From Pseudomonas mangrovi (GTDB lineage: Bacteria; Pseudomonadota; Gammaproteobacteria; Pseudomonadales; Pseudomonadaceae): a DNA stretch of 64,000 nt. Made by a program: the position numbers and the translations under genes. The first letter of the stretch is position 1. The number at the start of each line of letters is the position of its first letter. Positions 1-14,985 of the stretch are shown one piece after another. The stretch is from positions 62,001 to 126,000 of the forward strand of contig NZ_QASN01000007.1 of NCBI RefSeq assembly GCF_003052585.1, read 5' to 3'. A model generated the notes under the pieces. The model was not told the origin of the DNA. It made no database searches and saw only the letters and a program-made list of their open reading frames with translations.

Positions 1-446
1 GTACCTTCCAGCTGAATGGGCGAGACGACGGTGATCCAGAACGCGAAGGCGGTGCCACAGACCAGCATCAGCATCCTGCTCCAGTGCCAGCGCGAGATTT
101 CCCGGCCGACGAGGTAAGTCGAAATCAGGATCAGGCCGAAGAAGAAGCTCCACAACGGAATCGGGTGCGCTTCCAGCAGCCAGGTGATCAACCTCGCAAG
201 ACTGAAGATGCTGGTCAGAACGCCAGCAAAAAGGATAAGCAGGAAGTTGCCATTGGCAGTCTGCCAGGCCGCGCCAACGCGACCGCGCAACAGCTGTAAC
301 GCCGCTTCCGGAATCCGCGCCAGAGCGCGCAGCAACTCGTCATAGATCCCGCTGATGAAGGCGATGGTGCCGCCCGACACGCCGGGCACAACGTCAGCAG
401 CTCCCATTGCCATGCCCTTGAGAAACAGCATTACAACTTTCTTCAT
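1..446 (-). CDS. DUF368 family integral membrane protein (3' part outside window)
   Basis: Reading leftward from an ATG at 446, the frame stays open to the window edge and gives about 148 residues. The start MKKVVMLFLKGMAMGAADVV followed by PGVSGGTIAFISGIYDELL is the glycine-rich N-terminal signature of the DUF368 polytopic membrane family, whose substrate is thought to be a lipid carrier or related anion (family knowledge, not shown here). Hydrophobic segments follow (NFLLILFAGVLTSIFSL, LWSFFFGLILISTYLV, RMLMLVCGTAFAFWI). The gene starts 24 bases after the pcm stop on the same strand, so it probably ends the truD-surE-pcm transcript. The C-terminus is not visible. Confidence 0.85.
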   Translation of the reverse strand, partial: MKKVVMLFLKGMAMGAADVVPGVSGGTIAFISGIYDELLRALARIPEAALQLLRGRVGAAWQTANGNFLLILFAGVLTSIFSLARLITWLLEAHPIPLWSFFFGLILISTYLVGREISRWHWSRMLMLVCGTAFAFWITVVSPIQLEG

Positions 447-470
447 GGGTCCTTCCAGTTCAGTCACGAG

Positions 471-1148
471 TCAGGCCAGCGGGCCATTGAGCAGCGGCAC
501 GAAGCGCACCGGATCGAGCACCTGTCGGGAAAAGCCCTGCTCCTCCCGTACGATCAACAGCAGCTGCTGCAGTTCGCCCGCGCCGACCGGGATCACCAGT
601 CGCCCGGCAGGCGCCAGTTGATCGAGCAGCGCCTGGGGCACCTCGGCAGCCGCGGCGGTCACGATGATGCCGTTGTATGGACCGAGGGCATTCCAGCCCT
701 CCCAGCCGTCTCCCCAGCGAAAAACCACGTTGCGCAGCTTAAGCTCGGCGAGCCGTTCCTTGGCCCTATCCTGCAGGCTCTGGATCCGCTCGACGGAAAA
801 CACCCGTTCCACCAGTTGTGCCAGTACGGCGGTCTGATAGCCGGAACCTGTGCCGATCTCCATCACCTTGTCCAGCGGGCCCGCGGCCAACAGCAGCTCG
901 GTCATGCGGCCGACCATGTAGGGCTGCGAGATGGTCTGGTTATGCCCGATGGGTAGCGCGGTGTCCTCGTAGGCGCGATGGGCCAGCGCCTCATCGACGA
1001 ACAGGTGGCGCGGCGTGCGGCGAATTACCTCGAGCACTCGGGCGTTGGACAGGCCCTCGTCATACAGCCGTTGGATCAGCCGCTCGCGCGTACGCTGCGA
1101 GGTCATGCCGATGCCGTGACGACTCAGGTCCGGTTGCTCGAACGCCAT
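471..1148 (-). CDS. pcm: Protein-L-isoaspartate O-methyltransferase
   Basis: This SAM-dependent enzyme methylates isoaspartyl residues in aged proteins so that they can revert to aspartate. The 225-residue product has the family SAM motif [16 protein letters not shown] at about residues 97-112, and the preceding [12 protein letters not shown] segment typical of Pcm. Its ATG overlaps the surE stop in a TGATG junction, which indicates translational coupling. The usual pseudomonad protein is about 211 residues and begins [10 protein letters not shown], which here is an internal methionine at position 1106; the 14 extra residues may be real because of the overlap, or the start may be 1106. Neighbours surE and truD are the standard context. 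Confidence 0.95.
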   Translation of the reverse strand: MAFEQPDLSRHGIGMTSQRTRERLIQRLYDEGLSNARVLEVIRRTPRHLFVDEALAHRAYEDTALPIGHNQTISQPYMVGRMTELLLAAGPLDKVMEIGTGSGYQTAVLAQLVERVFSVERIQSLQDRAKERLAELKLRNVVFRWGDGWEGWNALGPYNGIIVTAAAAEVPQALLDQLAPAGRLVIPVGAGELQQLLLIVREEQGFSRQVLDPVRFVPLLNGPLA

Positions 1149-1897
1149 CAGAGCAGCCCCTCCAACCAGTCGCCAAGGCCGCGAAAGGCTTCCTGGAAGG
1201 TGCGATCAAGCTGCAACGGCGTCACCGAGACGTAGCCCTGCATCACCGCGTGGAAATCGGTACCCGGACCGCCGTCCTCGGCGTCGCCGGCGACCGAGAT
1301 CCAGTAGCCTTCCTTGCCGCGCGGATTGGCTACCTTGACCGGCGGCTTGGCGCGGCTGCGATGGCCGAGGCGGGTCATCTGGATGCCGCGAATATGATCC
1401 AGCGGCAGGTTGGGCACATTGATGCTGAGTACGGTGCGCGGCGGCAGCTCAAGCTCGGCATGCTTCTCTACCAGAAGCCGCGCGAAGTAGGCGGCCGTCG
1501 GCAGGTTGTCCGGCTGGCGCGACAACAGCGAGAAGGCAAAGGCCGGACGGCCGGTGAAGCGGCCTTCGATCGCGGCCGCAACAGTGCCGGAATAGAGGAC
1601 GTCGTCACCGAGGTTGGCGCCCAGATTGATCCCGGACACGACCAGGTCGGGCTTGTCCTCAAGCAGGCCGTTGAGGCCCAGATGGACGCAATCGGTCGGG
1701 CTGCCATTGAGGCCGATGAAGCCGTTGGGCATCACGACTGGATGCAGTGGGCGGTCCAGGGTCAGGGCGCTGCTGGCACCGCTCATGTCCTGGATGGGCG
1801 CGACCACATGGCACTCGGCATAGTCGGCCAGCGCGCCGTGGAGCGCAGCCAGACCCGGTGCATACACCCCGTCATCGTTGGCGATCAGAATCCGCAT
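1148..1897 (-). CDS. surE: 5'/3'-nucleotidase SurE
   Basis: SurE is a metal-dependent nucleoside monophosphate phosphatase linked to stationary-phase survival. The 249-residue product starts [15 protein letters not shown], with the metal-binding aspartates at 8 and 9, and contains the [19 protein letters not shown] active-site block. Length is normal for the family. Its start lies inside the end of truD (13-base overlap) and its stop overlaps the start of pcm, so truD, surE and pcm are read as one coupled unit. Confidence 0.97.
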   Translation of the reverse strand: MRILIANDDGVYAPGLAALHGALADYAECHVVAPIQDMSGASSALTLDRPLHPVVMPNGFIGLNGSPTDCVHLGLNGLLEDKPDLVVSGINLGANLGDDVLYSGTVAAAIEGRFTGRPAFAFSLLSRQPDNLPTAAYFARLLVEKHAELELPPRTVLSINVPNLPLDHIRGIQMTRLGHRSRAKPPVKVANPRGKEGYWISVAGDAEDGGPGTDFHAVMQGYVSVTPLQLDRTFQEAFRGLGDWLEGLL

Positions 1898-2937
1898 GCT
1901 GTGTCCGTCTGTTCCGCCAGCTCGACCAGCTCACGCACCAACGCGGTGGCGAAGCAGCCCGAAGGCAGAACGAATTCAAGTTGGAGGATGTCAGGGGCGG
2001 GATAATGCCACGTCAACCCGCCTATGGGGAGGCGCAGGATACGCCGTTCGTGCTCCATGCCCGCTTCGACCAGCCAGTCGCGCAGCAGCGCCTCGCCTCC
2101 CGCCGCAGACTGCTCGAGCGCCTGACTGGCGCCAGCGGCAGGTGACTCCCCGCGCCCCCACAGCGGACCGGTCGGATGCAGATCAAGCGCGGCCAGACGC
2201 GGGTCGCTGCATTCCTCCACTCCCGCCGGGAAGAAACTGCGACTGTCGGTGAACGCCAGCAGATCGCCCGGCTGTGCACGATCCCAGCTGCCCGCCGCGA
2301 CCCTCTCGGCCAGCAGCCGATTGAAGATCAGACTGCGCGCCGCCGAGAGCAGGCGCGAGCGACGATTGCGCTGCTCGGGGAAACGCCCTTGCTGGGCGAA
2401 ATGTCGCGCCTCGTGGATATTGCCGCCGTCGAAACCGAAGCGTTGCGCACCGAAGTAGTTGGGAATGCCCCGCTGGCGAATCCGTTGCAGGCGTGCCTCC
2501 AGTTGCTCGGGGTCGCCGGTCAGTCGGGTCAGTCGCAGACGGAATCCGTTTGCCGAATGGGCACCGCGCTGCAACTTGCGACTGTGACGCTGGCGCTTGA
2601 GGATGCGCAGGCCTTCGTCCTCGGCGGCCGCCAGGTCCGGATCGCTCTTGCCGGGCAGATGCAGGCTGAACCACTGCCGGGTAAGCGCCTGGCGATCCTT
2701 GAGGCCGGCATAGCTGATCAGCTTCAGCGGTACACCGGCGGCGCGAGCGATGCGCCGCGCGGCTTCCTCGGTGTTCAGGTTGCGCTTCTCGACCCACAGC
2801 CAGAGGTGTTCACCTTCGCCAGCCAGGGGAATGTCCAGTACCTCGTCGACCTGGAAGTCTTCGGCCACCGCCTTTAGTACGGCGCTGCCGCAGGGCTCGC
2901 CATGGGCCCGCGGCCCGAGCAGCTCGGACTCGGTCAT
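1885..2937 (-). CDS. truD: tRNA pseudouridine(13) synthase TruD
   Basis: TruD converts U13 of certain tRNAs to pseudouridine. The 350-residue product carries the family motif [18 protein letters not shown] with the catalytic aspartate at residue 81, preceded by the early conserved lysine-phenylalanine segment ([13 protein letters not shown]). A TRUD insertion domain with NYFGAQRFG follows. The start overlaps the last 4 bases of ispF and the end overlaps surE by 13 bases, consistent with an ispF-truD-surE-pcm operon. Confidence 0.96.
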   Translation of the reverse strand: MTESELLGPRAHGEPCGSAVLKAVAEDFQVDEVLDIPLAGEGEHLWLWVEKRNLNTEEAARRIARAAGVPLKLISYAGLKDRQALTRQWFSLHLPGKSDPDLAAAEDEGLRILKRQRHSRKLQRGAHSANGFRLRLTRLTGDPEQLEARLQRIRQRGIPNYFGAQRFGFDGGNIHEARHFAQQGRFPEQRNRRSRLLSAARSLIFNRLLAERVAAGSWDRAQPGDLLAFTDSRSFFPAGVEECSDPRLAALDLHPTGPLWGRGESPAAGASQALEQSAAGGEALLRDWLVEAGMEHERRILRLPIGGLTWHYPAPDILQLEFVLPSGCFATALVRELVELAEQTDTACGF

Positions 2938-3407
2938 GCCTTGAGCAACAGGGCGACCGCATGAACGGCGATACCCTCCTCGCGCCCTGTGAAACCGAGC
3001 CTCTCGGTGGTGGTGGCCTTGACGTTGACCGCATCCAGGTCGACCTGCAGATCAGCCGCAATCAGTGCACGCATGCCCTCGATGTGCGGGGCCATCTTCG
3101 GTGCCTGGGCGACGATGGTCGCGTCGACATTGCCGACCTGCCAGCCCTTGGCCTGCACCAACGCGAGCACGTGGCGCAGCAGCACGCGACTATCGGCGCC
3201 CTTGAACTGCGGGTCGCTGTCGGGGAAATGCCTGCCGATATCGCCCAGCGCAGCGGCGCCGAGCAGCGCATCACTGAGGGCATGCAGCAGCACGTCGCCG
3301 TCGGAATGGGCCAGCAGGCCGAAGCTGTGAGCAATTCGCACGCCGCCCAGGGTGATGAAGTCGCCTTCGCAGAAACGATGAACGTCGTAGCCGTGGCCGA
3401 TACGCAT
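2934..3407 (-). CDS. ispF: 2-C-methyl-D-erythritol 2,4-cyclodiphosphate synthase
   Basis: IspF performs the cyclisation step of the MEP isoprenoid pathway, releasing CMP. The 157-residue product begins [12 protein letters not shown], with the zinc ligands Asp8 and His10, and has the [20 protein letters not shown] block holding the third ligand His42. Length matches the family. It is the first gene of the truD-surE-pcm group and is separated from ispD, its usual partner in enterics, by about 4 kb, as in other pseudomonads. Confidence 0.97.
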   Translation of the reverse strand: MRIGHGYDVHRFCEGDFITLGGVRIAHSFGLLAHSDGDVLLHALSDALLGAAALGDIGRHFPDSDPQFKGADSRVLLRHVLALVQAKGWQVGNVDATIVAQAPKMAPHIEGMRALIAADLQVDLDAVNVKATTTERLGFTGREEGIAVHAVALLLKA

Positions 3408-3531
3408 AGGAAGGTTGCCCTGAAGAACGAGGGCGTGATTCTAACTGGAAGCTGGAAGCGACACAGCCTATCCGCAGTCTTGACGTCAACGCAGGCCTTT
3501 CAGGCCTCAGCCGACGCTGACGGCTCGTCGG

Positions 3532-4377
3532 TCAGCTTGCCGCACCCAGTGCCGCTGCGTGATGGCGCAGATGATCCTCGATGAAGCTGGCAATGAAGTA
3601 GTAGCTATGGTCGTAGCCGGGCTGCAGCCGCAGCGTCAGTGGATGGCCGGCCGCCTCCGCTGCGCGGCGCAAGGCATCGGGCTTGAGCTGCTCGGCGAGG
3701 AAGCTATCGGCATCGCCCTGGTCGACCAGCAGCGGCAGCCGCTCCTGCGCCGAGGCCAGCAGCGCGCAGGCGTCCCATTCCCTCCAGCGCGAGCGATCCT
3801 CGCCCAGATACCGACTGAATGCCTTCTCCCCCCAGGGACAGTCCAGAGGATTGGCGATGGGCGCAAAGGCCGACACCGAGCGATAGCGCCCGGGGTTGCG
3901 CAGCGCGCAGACCAGCGCACCGTGCCCACCCATGGAGTGGCCGCTGATGCCGCGCGAATCCGATACCGGAAAATGCGCCTCGACCAGCGTCGGCAGCTCG
4001 TCCACCACGTAGTCATGCATGCGGTAGTGACGCGCCCAAGGCTGCTCGGTGGCGTTGAGGTAGAACCCGGCACCCTGACCGAAATCCCAGGCGCCTTCAG
4101 GGTCGCCGGGCACCTCGGGTCCCCGAGGGCTGGTGTCAGAGGTCACCAGTACCAGCCCGAGCTCGGCGGCCAGGCGCATGGCACCGGCCTTCTGCATGAA
4201 GTTCTCGTCGGTACAGGTCAGTCCGCTGAGCCAGTACAGAACCGGCAATCTTTCACCCTGCTCGGCCTGCGGTGGCAGATAGATGGCGAACTGCATGTCG
4301 CAGTCGAGCACTCGCGAAGGGTGTCGATAGCGCTTGTGCCAGCCACCAAAGCTCTTGTTGCTGGAGACGATTTCCAT
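3532..4377 (-). CDS. fghA: S-formylglutathione hydrolase
   Basis: This esterase hydrolyses S-formylglutathione to formate and glutathione, the second step of glutathione-dependent formaldehyde detoxification. I chose the ATG at 4377 (281 residues, [17 protein letters not shown]) because GGAGG sits just upstream and the N-terminus then matches the family; an ATG 7 codons earlier (4398) is possible but weaker. The nucleophile serine is in [10 protein letters not shown] at about residue 148. The gene lies 67 bases after adhC on the same strand, so the two consecutive enzymes are probably cotranscribed. Confidence 0.95.
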   Translation of the reverse strand: MEIVSSNKSFGGWHKRYRHPSRVLDCDMQFAIYLPPQAEQGERLPVLYWLSGLTCTDENFMQKAGAMRLAAELGLVLVTSDTSPRGPEVPGDPEGAWDFGQGAGFYLNATEQPWARHYRMHDYVVDELPTLVEAHFPVSDSRGISGHSMGGHGALVCALRNPGRYRSVSAFAPIANPLDCPWGEKAFSRYLGEDRSRWREWDACALLASAQERLPLLVDQGDADSFLAEQLKPDALRRAAEAAGHPLTLRLQPGYDHSYYFIASFIEDHLRHHAAALGAAS

Positions 4378-4444
4378 GGAGTCCTCCGCGGCAGCCAAGC
4401 CGCATGCCGCAAGCTGCCACAGGGCAACTTGTCGCTATCAGCTA

Positions 4445-6575
<2,131 letters not shown>

Positions 6576-6690
6576 TTCGCCCGCCCACACATCGCAGAGC
6601 GACAGGTCTGCCCGGAACCCGCCCGCCATGACCCTCTCGAACCCTTTGAGGCCCGAACAATCCGTTCGCCACTCGGGCCAGGAGGCAGGC

Positions 6691-7005
6691 ATGCAAGTAC
6701 TGATCAACAGCAACAACAGCATCCGGATGTCCGAAGCCCTGCAGCAACGCTGCGCCGCTACCGTCGAAGGCGCCTTGCAGCGCTTCAGCGAGCAGCTGAC
6801 TCGGGTCGAAGTCCACCTCACCGACGAGAACGGCGAGAAGAGCGGCGCCCAGGACAAGCGCTGCCAGATCGAGGCGAGGATCAAGGCGCGCGACCCGGTT
6901 TCTGCATCGCACAAGGCCGACACCCTGGAGATTGCCCTCGGCGGTGCCGCCGACAAGCTGGAACGCGTTCTGGAGACCACGCTAGGCAAGCTGCAACGCA
7001 CCTGA
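6691..7005 (+). CDS. HPF/RaiA-type ribosome-associated protein
   Basis: A 104-residue protein starting MQVLINSNNSIRMSEALQQR, preceded by AGGAGG at good spacing, so this start is preferred over one 21 codons upstream. The pattern (short beta strand, helix with a conserved acidic run VEVHLTDENGEKSG, then KRCQIEARIKARDPV, and a C-terminal helix) is that of the ribosome hibernation factor family, though it lacks the long C-terminal extension. It could modulate ribosomes in stress, but sits away from the usual rpoN context, so the role is uncertain. It lies 115 bases after the LysR gene on the same strand. Confidence 0.75.
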   Translation: MQVLINSNNSIRMSEALQQRCAATVEGALQRFSEQLTRVEVHLTDENGEKSGAQDKRCQIEARIKARDPVSASHKADTLEIALGGAADKLERVLETTLGKLQRT

Positions 7006-7381
7006 GAGCGCCGCCGATCATCCTGGGAGCCATGCGTGAACAGACTACTGGACCCTGACAGCCTTCAAGCGACGCGGCGCGAATCCACACGCCAACCATC
7101 AACCGACCCACCACAACGCCACCGCGCGCCAGCGACCTGCTCAGCAGACCTTTGCAGCGTTTCGCTAAAGCCACCGGCAATCGTCAGCCAACGCGCCGCA
7201 GGTCAGCAGGCTGGCCCGCCTGCTGGTGGAGCGGAAAGTCGAATGGCCACAGCCGACGCAGCACTCGCCTGATCGACGAATTGTCCGTCAGCAAGGCGGC
7301 GAGGTGTCAGTGGGGCCGCGCGAGCGGATGCCGTCCACCCGCGAAGCAGCAGCGATCTATCGCTTCTGGCGGCGCGACCGA
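7006..7381. other. Intergenic stretch without a supported gene
   Basis: This 376-base gap separates the convergent HPF-like and ispD genes. A plus-strand frame (7036-7272, GTG start) and minus-strand frames exist, but their translations are arginine/proline/serine-rich without recognisable domains, as expected of out-of-frame GC-rich DNA. No clear terminator, repeat or RNA gene was seen. Confidence 0.5.
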
Positions 7382-8083
7382 TCAGCGCTGCCAGGCAAGC
7401 TCCAAGGCGGCCAGATCTTCCGGGCGGGTGACCTTGATGTTGTCCGCCCGGCCTTCTATCAGGCGCGGCGCCAGGCCCGCCCATTCCATGGCCGAGGCTT
7501 CGTCGGTGACGGTTGCCCCGGCCGCCAGCGCAGCCGCCAGCGACTGCAGCAATGCGCCCAGACGGAACATCTGCGGCGTGTAGGCGTGCCAGATCGTGCT
7601 GCGGTCGACGGTTTCCCGCACCCGGCCATCGGCGCCGATGCGCTTGAGGGTATCCCGCGCCGGCACCGCCAGCAGTCCGCCCACCGGATCATCGGCCAGC
7701 TCGGCGAGCAGCCGCTGCAGATCCTCCTGCGCCAGGTTCGGCCGCGCGGCGTCATGCACCAGCACCCAGTCTTGTGCCCCGGCACCCTGAGCGCGCAGCG
7801 CGCGCAGCGCCGCCAGCACCGAATCGGCGCGCTCGCCGCCGCCAGTGCAGCGTCGCACCCGAGGATCAGTGGCACAGGCCAGCTGCGGCCACCAGGGATC
7901 GTCCGCAGCCAGGGCGACCATGCAACCGAGCAGACGGGGATGTTCGAGAAAAACCGCGAGACTCTGTTCCAGCAGGCTGCGGCCAGCGAGATGCAGATAC
8001 TGCTTGGGCCGGTCGGCGCGCATCCGCGAACCGATCCCGGCGGCCGGGATTACCAGCCAGAATGCCGGAAGCTCGCTGCTCAT
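7382..8083 (-). CDS. ispD: 2-C-methyl-D-erythritol 4-phosphate cytidylyltransferase
   Basis: IspD transfers CMP to methylerythritol phosphate in the MEP pathway. The 233-residue product has the N-terminal nucleotide-binding motif IPAAGIGSRMRADRPKQYL, and VLVHDAARPNL in the middle, both family signatures. Its ATG overlaps the ftsB stop by 4 bases, the ftsB-ispD arrangement typical of gammaproteobacteria. Confidence 0.96.
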   Translation of the reverse strand: MSSELPAFWLVIPAAGIGSRMRADRPKQYLHLAGRSLLEQSLAVFLEHPRLLGCMVALAADDPWWPQLACATDPRVRRCTGGGERADSVLAALRALRAQGAGAQDWVLVHDAARPNLAQEDLQRLLAELADDPVGGLLAVPARDTLKRIGADGRVRETVDRSTIWHAYTPQMFRLGALLQSLAAALAAGATVTDEASAMEWAGLAPRLIEGRADNIKVTRPEDLAALELAWQR

Positions 8084-8361
8084 TCGGTCAACAGATAGAG
8101 GGTTTCACCCTCTTTGAGCATGCCCAGTTCCTGGCGCGCGCGCTCCTCTACCGTCTCCATGCCTTCCTTGAGCTCCATCACCTCGGCCTCGAGAATGCGA
8201 TTGCGCTCCAGCAGTCGTTCGTTCTCGCCCTGCTGCTCGGCAATCTGCCGCTGCAGATCGCTGACCTGGGCAAGACTGCCGTCACCGATCCACAGGCGAT
8301 ACTGCAATCCGCCCAGAATCAGGATCAGCACGGCGAAAAGCCAGTAGGGAGTCTTGACCAT
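8080..8361 (-). CDS. ftsB: Cell division protein FtsB
   Basis: FtsB is a bitopic inner-membrane protein that joins FtsL and FtsQ in the divisome. The 93-residue product has a single N-terminal membrane helix (YWLFAVLILILGGLQYRLWIG) after a very short cytoplasmic tail, then a heptad-rich coiled coil (VSDLQRQIAEQQGENERLLE) and the conserved ERARQELGMLKEGETLY tail. It follows eno and is translationally coupled to ispD. Confidence 0.95.
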   Translation of the reverse strand: MVKTPYWLFAVLILILGGLQYRLWIGDGSLAQVSDLQRQIAEQQGENERLLERNRILEAEVMELKEGMETVEERARQELGMLKEGETLYLLTE

Positions 8362-8423
8362 GAAAAGGCGATTCTTCTCGTTCAGGGCGCGCAGGACGCG
8401 GACAAAGCGCAGCGCTTCTATGA

Positions 8424-8452
8424 AAAAGGGCGGCTTGCGCCGCCCTCTTTTA
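8424..8452 (-). terminator. Rho-independent terminator after eno
   Basis: A GC-rich hairpin (AGGGCGGC, loop TTGC, GCCGCCCT at 8427-8446) is followed on the minus strand by a run of T residues. It lies between the eno stop and ftsB, so it should end or attenuate eno transcription before ftsB-ispD. The A-rich and T-rich flanks make it potentially bidirectional. Confidence 0.85.
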
Positions 8453-8464
8453 ACACGTCACCAC

Positions 8465-12296
<3,832 letters not shown>

Positions 12297-12360
12297 TTAA
12301 GCGGCTCTGGCGCCACCGGGGAAAGCGAAGGAGCCACGATGCAGATGCACAATGGCCGAC

Positions 12361-12390
12361 TTTCCGCAGCCTCCGAAGGAGTTGCGGAAA
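12361..12390 (-). other. Strong hairpin between tilS and pyrG
   Basis: TTTCCGCA and TGCGGAAA form the outer stem and CTCC/GGAG an inner stem around a three-base GAA loop. No T-run follows on either strand, so it is not a classical terminator. It lies about 48 bases after the tilS stop and 86 bases before the pyrG start, so it could be a tilS 3' end or part of the pyrG leader. Confidence 0.5.
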
Positions 12391-12437
12391 AGCTGTAACA
12401 GGACGGGAGCGTAGTCTACTGGAAAGCCCCTTTCAGC

Positions 12438-13778
12438 TCAAACCTGCGACGGCGGCAAAACCGCCTGGTCATGCGCAGCACCCGGCGGAGTCCAGATCAG
12501 CCGCAACCCCGATCCGGTCAAGTCGGACAACAACGGCAGATTGGCCACCGCGAGCAACTCGTCGCCACGCCAGAGCAATGGCAGGCGTGCACGCACGAAT
12601 GCCGGCAGCCCGCTCTCGTTGAGCAGCCGCTTCAGATCGCGCTGCCGGCGCCCGGCAAGCACAAGGCGTTCACCGCCCTGGCGGTAACGTACCTGCAGCA
12701 GACCCGGCAGTTCGCCCTGCCCTTGCAGAGTCAAGCTACCGTTGCCGGGCAACTGCTGTGCACCGCCGACAAAATCCCACGCAGCCGGCTGCGGCGGTTC
12801 CGCGCACCAGTCGCCGGACAGCCAGTAGACTCGCGCACCCGACCGACGCAGCTCGCTCCCGGCCAGTCGCCAGACCGGCTGGGCATCGACAGCGGCATCA
12901 CGCAGAGCATCCCAACCTGCCCAATGATCGCTGTCCGGCATGGCCGTGCCGAGCAAGTCCAGCCAGCGCCGCAACGTGTTGCGTTGCCGCGCTGGCGAAA
13001 GCGCGCTCAGCACAGTCATGTCCAACGAAGGACAAGTCAGCCACGAGAAAGGAGCTGTGCTGGCGGCCTGCGCCAGGTCCTCGTCCGCGCGCTCATCCAG
13101 CAGCAGCTGCGCTTCGCGCAGATGCATGGCCGTCCGCCCCAGCGCACTCGCGCTCTGCGGCCAGCGCTCAGTCAGAACCGGCATGACGCGCCGGCGCAAA
13201 TAGTTGCGCGAGTAATGCAGGTTCTCGTTGGAAGGATCCTCGACCCAGCTCAGTTGATGTACTGATGCGTAGCTGTGCAGTTCCTGGCGGGTAACGCCGA
13301 GCAGCGGCCGCGCCAGCTTGCCAGCACCCAGCGCCCGAACCGGCGGCATGCCTGCCAGACCACGCACCCCTGCACCGCGCAGCAGACGGAACAGCAGTGT
13401 CTCCGCCTGATCGTCGAGATGCTGGGCCGTCAGCAGCAGCTCATCCACCCCTAGTCGCTCGCGGAAGGCTGCGTAGCGGGCTTCGCGCGCGGCACGCTCC
13501 AGACTGGCGCCACCTTCAACCCTGACGCGAACGATCTCCAGTGGCACACCCAGCCCAGCGCAAAGCTGCTGGCAATGCTCGGCCCAGGCATCTGCCTGAG
13601 CCTGGAGCCCGTGATGGATATGAATCGCGGAGAGTGGCGGTAACTGCTGGACATGACTCAGACGCGCCAGCAGATGCAGCAGCACACTGGAGTCGAGCCC
13701 GCCGGAAAGAGCGACCCGCCAGGCCGGCGCATCGATCCAGGGTTGTACGCAGGACAACAGGCGTGTTTCAAGGGACAT
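12438..13778 (-). CDS. tilS: tRNA(Ile)-lysidine synthetase
   Basis: TilS adds lysine to C34 of the AUA-reading tRNA(Ile), changing its decoding. The 446-residue product starts MSLETRLLS and has the PP-loop motif SGGLDSS at about residues 25-31, then the RxxRY region and two C-terminal tRNA-binding domains. The ATG at 13778 is used; a TTG three codons upstream is less likely. It lies 71 bases downstream of accA on the same strand. Confidence 0.96.
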   Translation of the reverse strand: MSLETRLLSCVQPWIDAPAWRVALSGGLDSSVLLHLLARLSHVQQLPPLSAIHIHHGLQAQADAWAEHCQQLCAGLGVPLEIVRVRVEGGASLERAAREARYAAFRERLGVDELLLTAQHLDDQAETLLFRLLRGAGVRGLAGMPPVRALGAGKLARPLLGVTRQELHSYASVHQLSWVEDPSNENLHYSRNYLRRRVMPVLTERWPQSASALGRTAMHLREAQLLLDERADEDLAQAASTAPFSWLTCPSLDMTVLSALSPARQRNTLRRWLDLLGTAMPDSDHWAGWDALRDAAVDAQPVWRLAGSELRRSGARVYWLSGDWCAEPPQPAAWDFVGGAQQLPGNGSLTLQGQGELPGLLQVRYRQGGERLVLAGRRQRDLKRLLNESGLPAFVRARLPLLWRGDELLAVANLPLLSDLTGSGLRLIWTPPGAAHDQAVLPPSQV

Positions 13779-13849
13779 GGGAGGCAAACCGCAGGCTGGA
13801 CGCCAAGCCTACAAGCCAGGTCGTCCAGCCGCCACGGGCAGAAGGCGAA

Positions 13850-14800
13850 TCAGGCGATGCCGTAGCTCATCAGACGCTTGTAACGACGCTCCAGCAGCTC
13901 CTCGGTGGAGAAGGCACGAAGTTTCTGCAGCTGCTCGGTCAGTTGCAGACGCACCGACTCGGCCGCCGCTGCCGGATCGCTGTGTGCGCCACCCAGCGGC
14001 TCTTCGATGACCTGATCGACGATCCCCAGATCGCGCAGTCGTGCCGCTGTGATACCCATCGCTTCAGCAGCTTCTGGCGCCTTGTCCGCGGTGCGCCAGA
14101 GAATCGAGGCGCAGCCTTCCGGCGAAATCACCGCGTAGGTCGAGTACTGCAGCATGTTCAACTGGTCGCAGACGCCGATCGCCAGTGCTCCGCCGGAGCC
14201 ACCCTCACCGATCACGGTGGAGATGATCGGGGTTTTCAGGCGCGCCATCACGCGCAGGTTCCAGGCGATGGCCTCGCTCTGGTTGCGCTCCTCGGCATCA
14301 ATGCCGGGATAGGCACCCGGGGTATCGATGAAGGTGATGATCGGCAGCTTGAAGCGCTCGGCCATTTCCATCAGGCGACAGGCCTTGCGGTAACCCTCCG
14401 GGCGCGGCATGCCGAAGTTGCGGCGCACCTTCTCGCGGACTTCACGACCCTTCTGGTGACCGATGACCATTACCGGCTCGCCGTTCAGGCGCGCGGTGCC
14501 ACCGACGATGGCGGCGTCATCGGAGAAATGCCGGTCACCGTGCAGCTCTTCGAACTCGGTGAAGATATGGCTGAGGTAGTCCAGGGTATAGGGGCGGCGC
14601 GGATGACGCGCCAGCTTGGCGATCTGCCAGCTGGACAGGTCACTGAAGATGCTCTCGGTCAGCGCGCTGCTCTTGTCCTGCAGGCGGGCGATCTCTTCGC
14701 TGATGTTCAGCGAGTTGTCATTGCCTACCAGGCGCAGCTCTTCGATCTTGGCTTGCAGGTCGGCGATCGGCTGTTCGAAATCGAGGAAGTTCGGGTTCAT
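13850..14800 (-). CDS. accA: Acetyl-CoA carboxylase carboxyltransferase subunit alpha
   Basis: AccA forms, with AccD, the carboxyltransferase that makes malonyl-CoA for fatty acid synthesis. The 316-residue protein begins [20 protein letters not shown] and contains the crotonase-fold segments [16 protein letters not shown] and [20 protein letters not shown]. The second of two nearby ATGs (14800) gives the family N-terminus and length. It follows dnaE and precedes tilS. Confidence 0.98.
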   Translation of the reverse strand: MNPNFLDFEQPIADLQAKIEELRLVGNDNSLNISEEIARLQDKSSALTESIFSDLSSWQIAKLARHPRRPYTLDYLSHIFTEFEELHGDRHFSDDAAIVGGTARLNGEPVMVIGHQKGREVREKVRRNFGMPRPEGYRKACRLMEMAERFKLPIITFIDTPGAYPGIDAEERNQSEAIAWNLRVMARLKTPIISTVIGEGGSGGALAIGVCDQLNMLQYSTYAVISPEGCASILWRTADKAPEAAEAMGITAARLRDLGIVDQVIEEPLGGAHSDPAAAAESVRLQLTEQLQKLRAFSTEELLERRYKRLMSYGIA

Positions 14801-14934
14801 AGGCATCCGTCATGCATCGGCGGCCAGGTGGCCGGGCGGCTAGTTCCGTGTGGCGCGATACCTTAAGGGATCAGGCGCCGCCGGGTCGATCAGAAATTAC
14901 GCAAAGGCGAGACCGGCTCGCACTCTCCGGCACG

Positions 14935-14964
14935 CTGTTCACTGACCCTCAGTCGCGTGAACAG
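14935..14964. other. Inverted repeat downstream of dnaE
   Basis: CTGTTCAC and GTGAACAG are perfect 8-base arms separated by 14 bases, starting about 20 bases after the dnaE stop in the dnaE-accA gap. There is no T-run. It may be a transcript 3' end, an RNA-processing structure or an operator for accA. Confidence 0.4.
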
Positions 14965-14985
14965 TGCCCGAACGTCAGGAAGACC

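Noticed and set aside
7036..7272. 78-codon GTG-start frame between the HPF-like gene and ispD
   Set aside because: Low-complexity translation and no family match, despite a modest GGGAG upstream.
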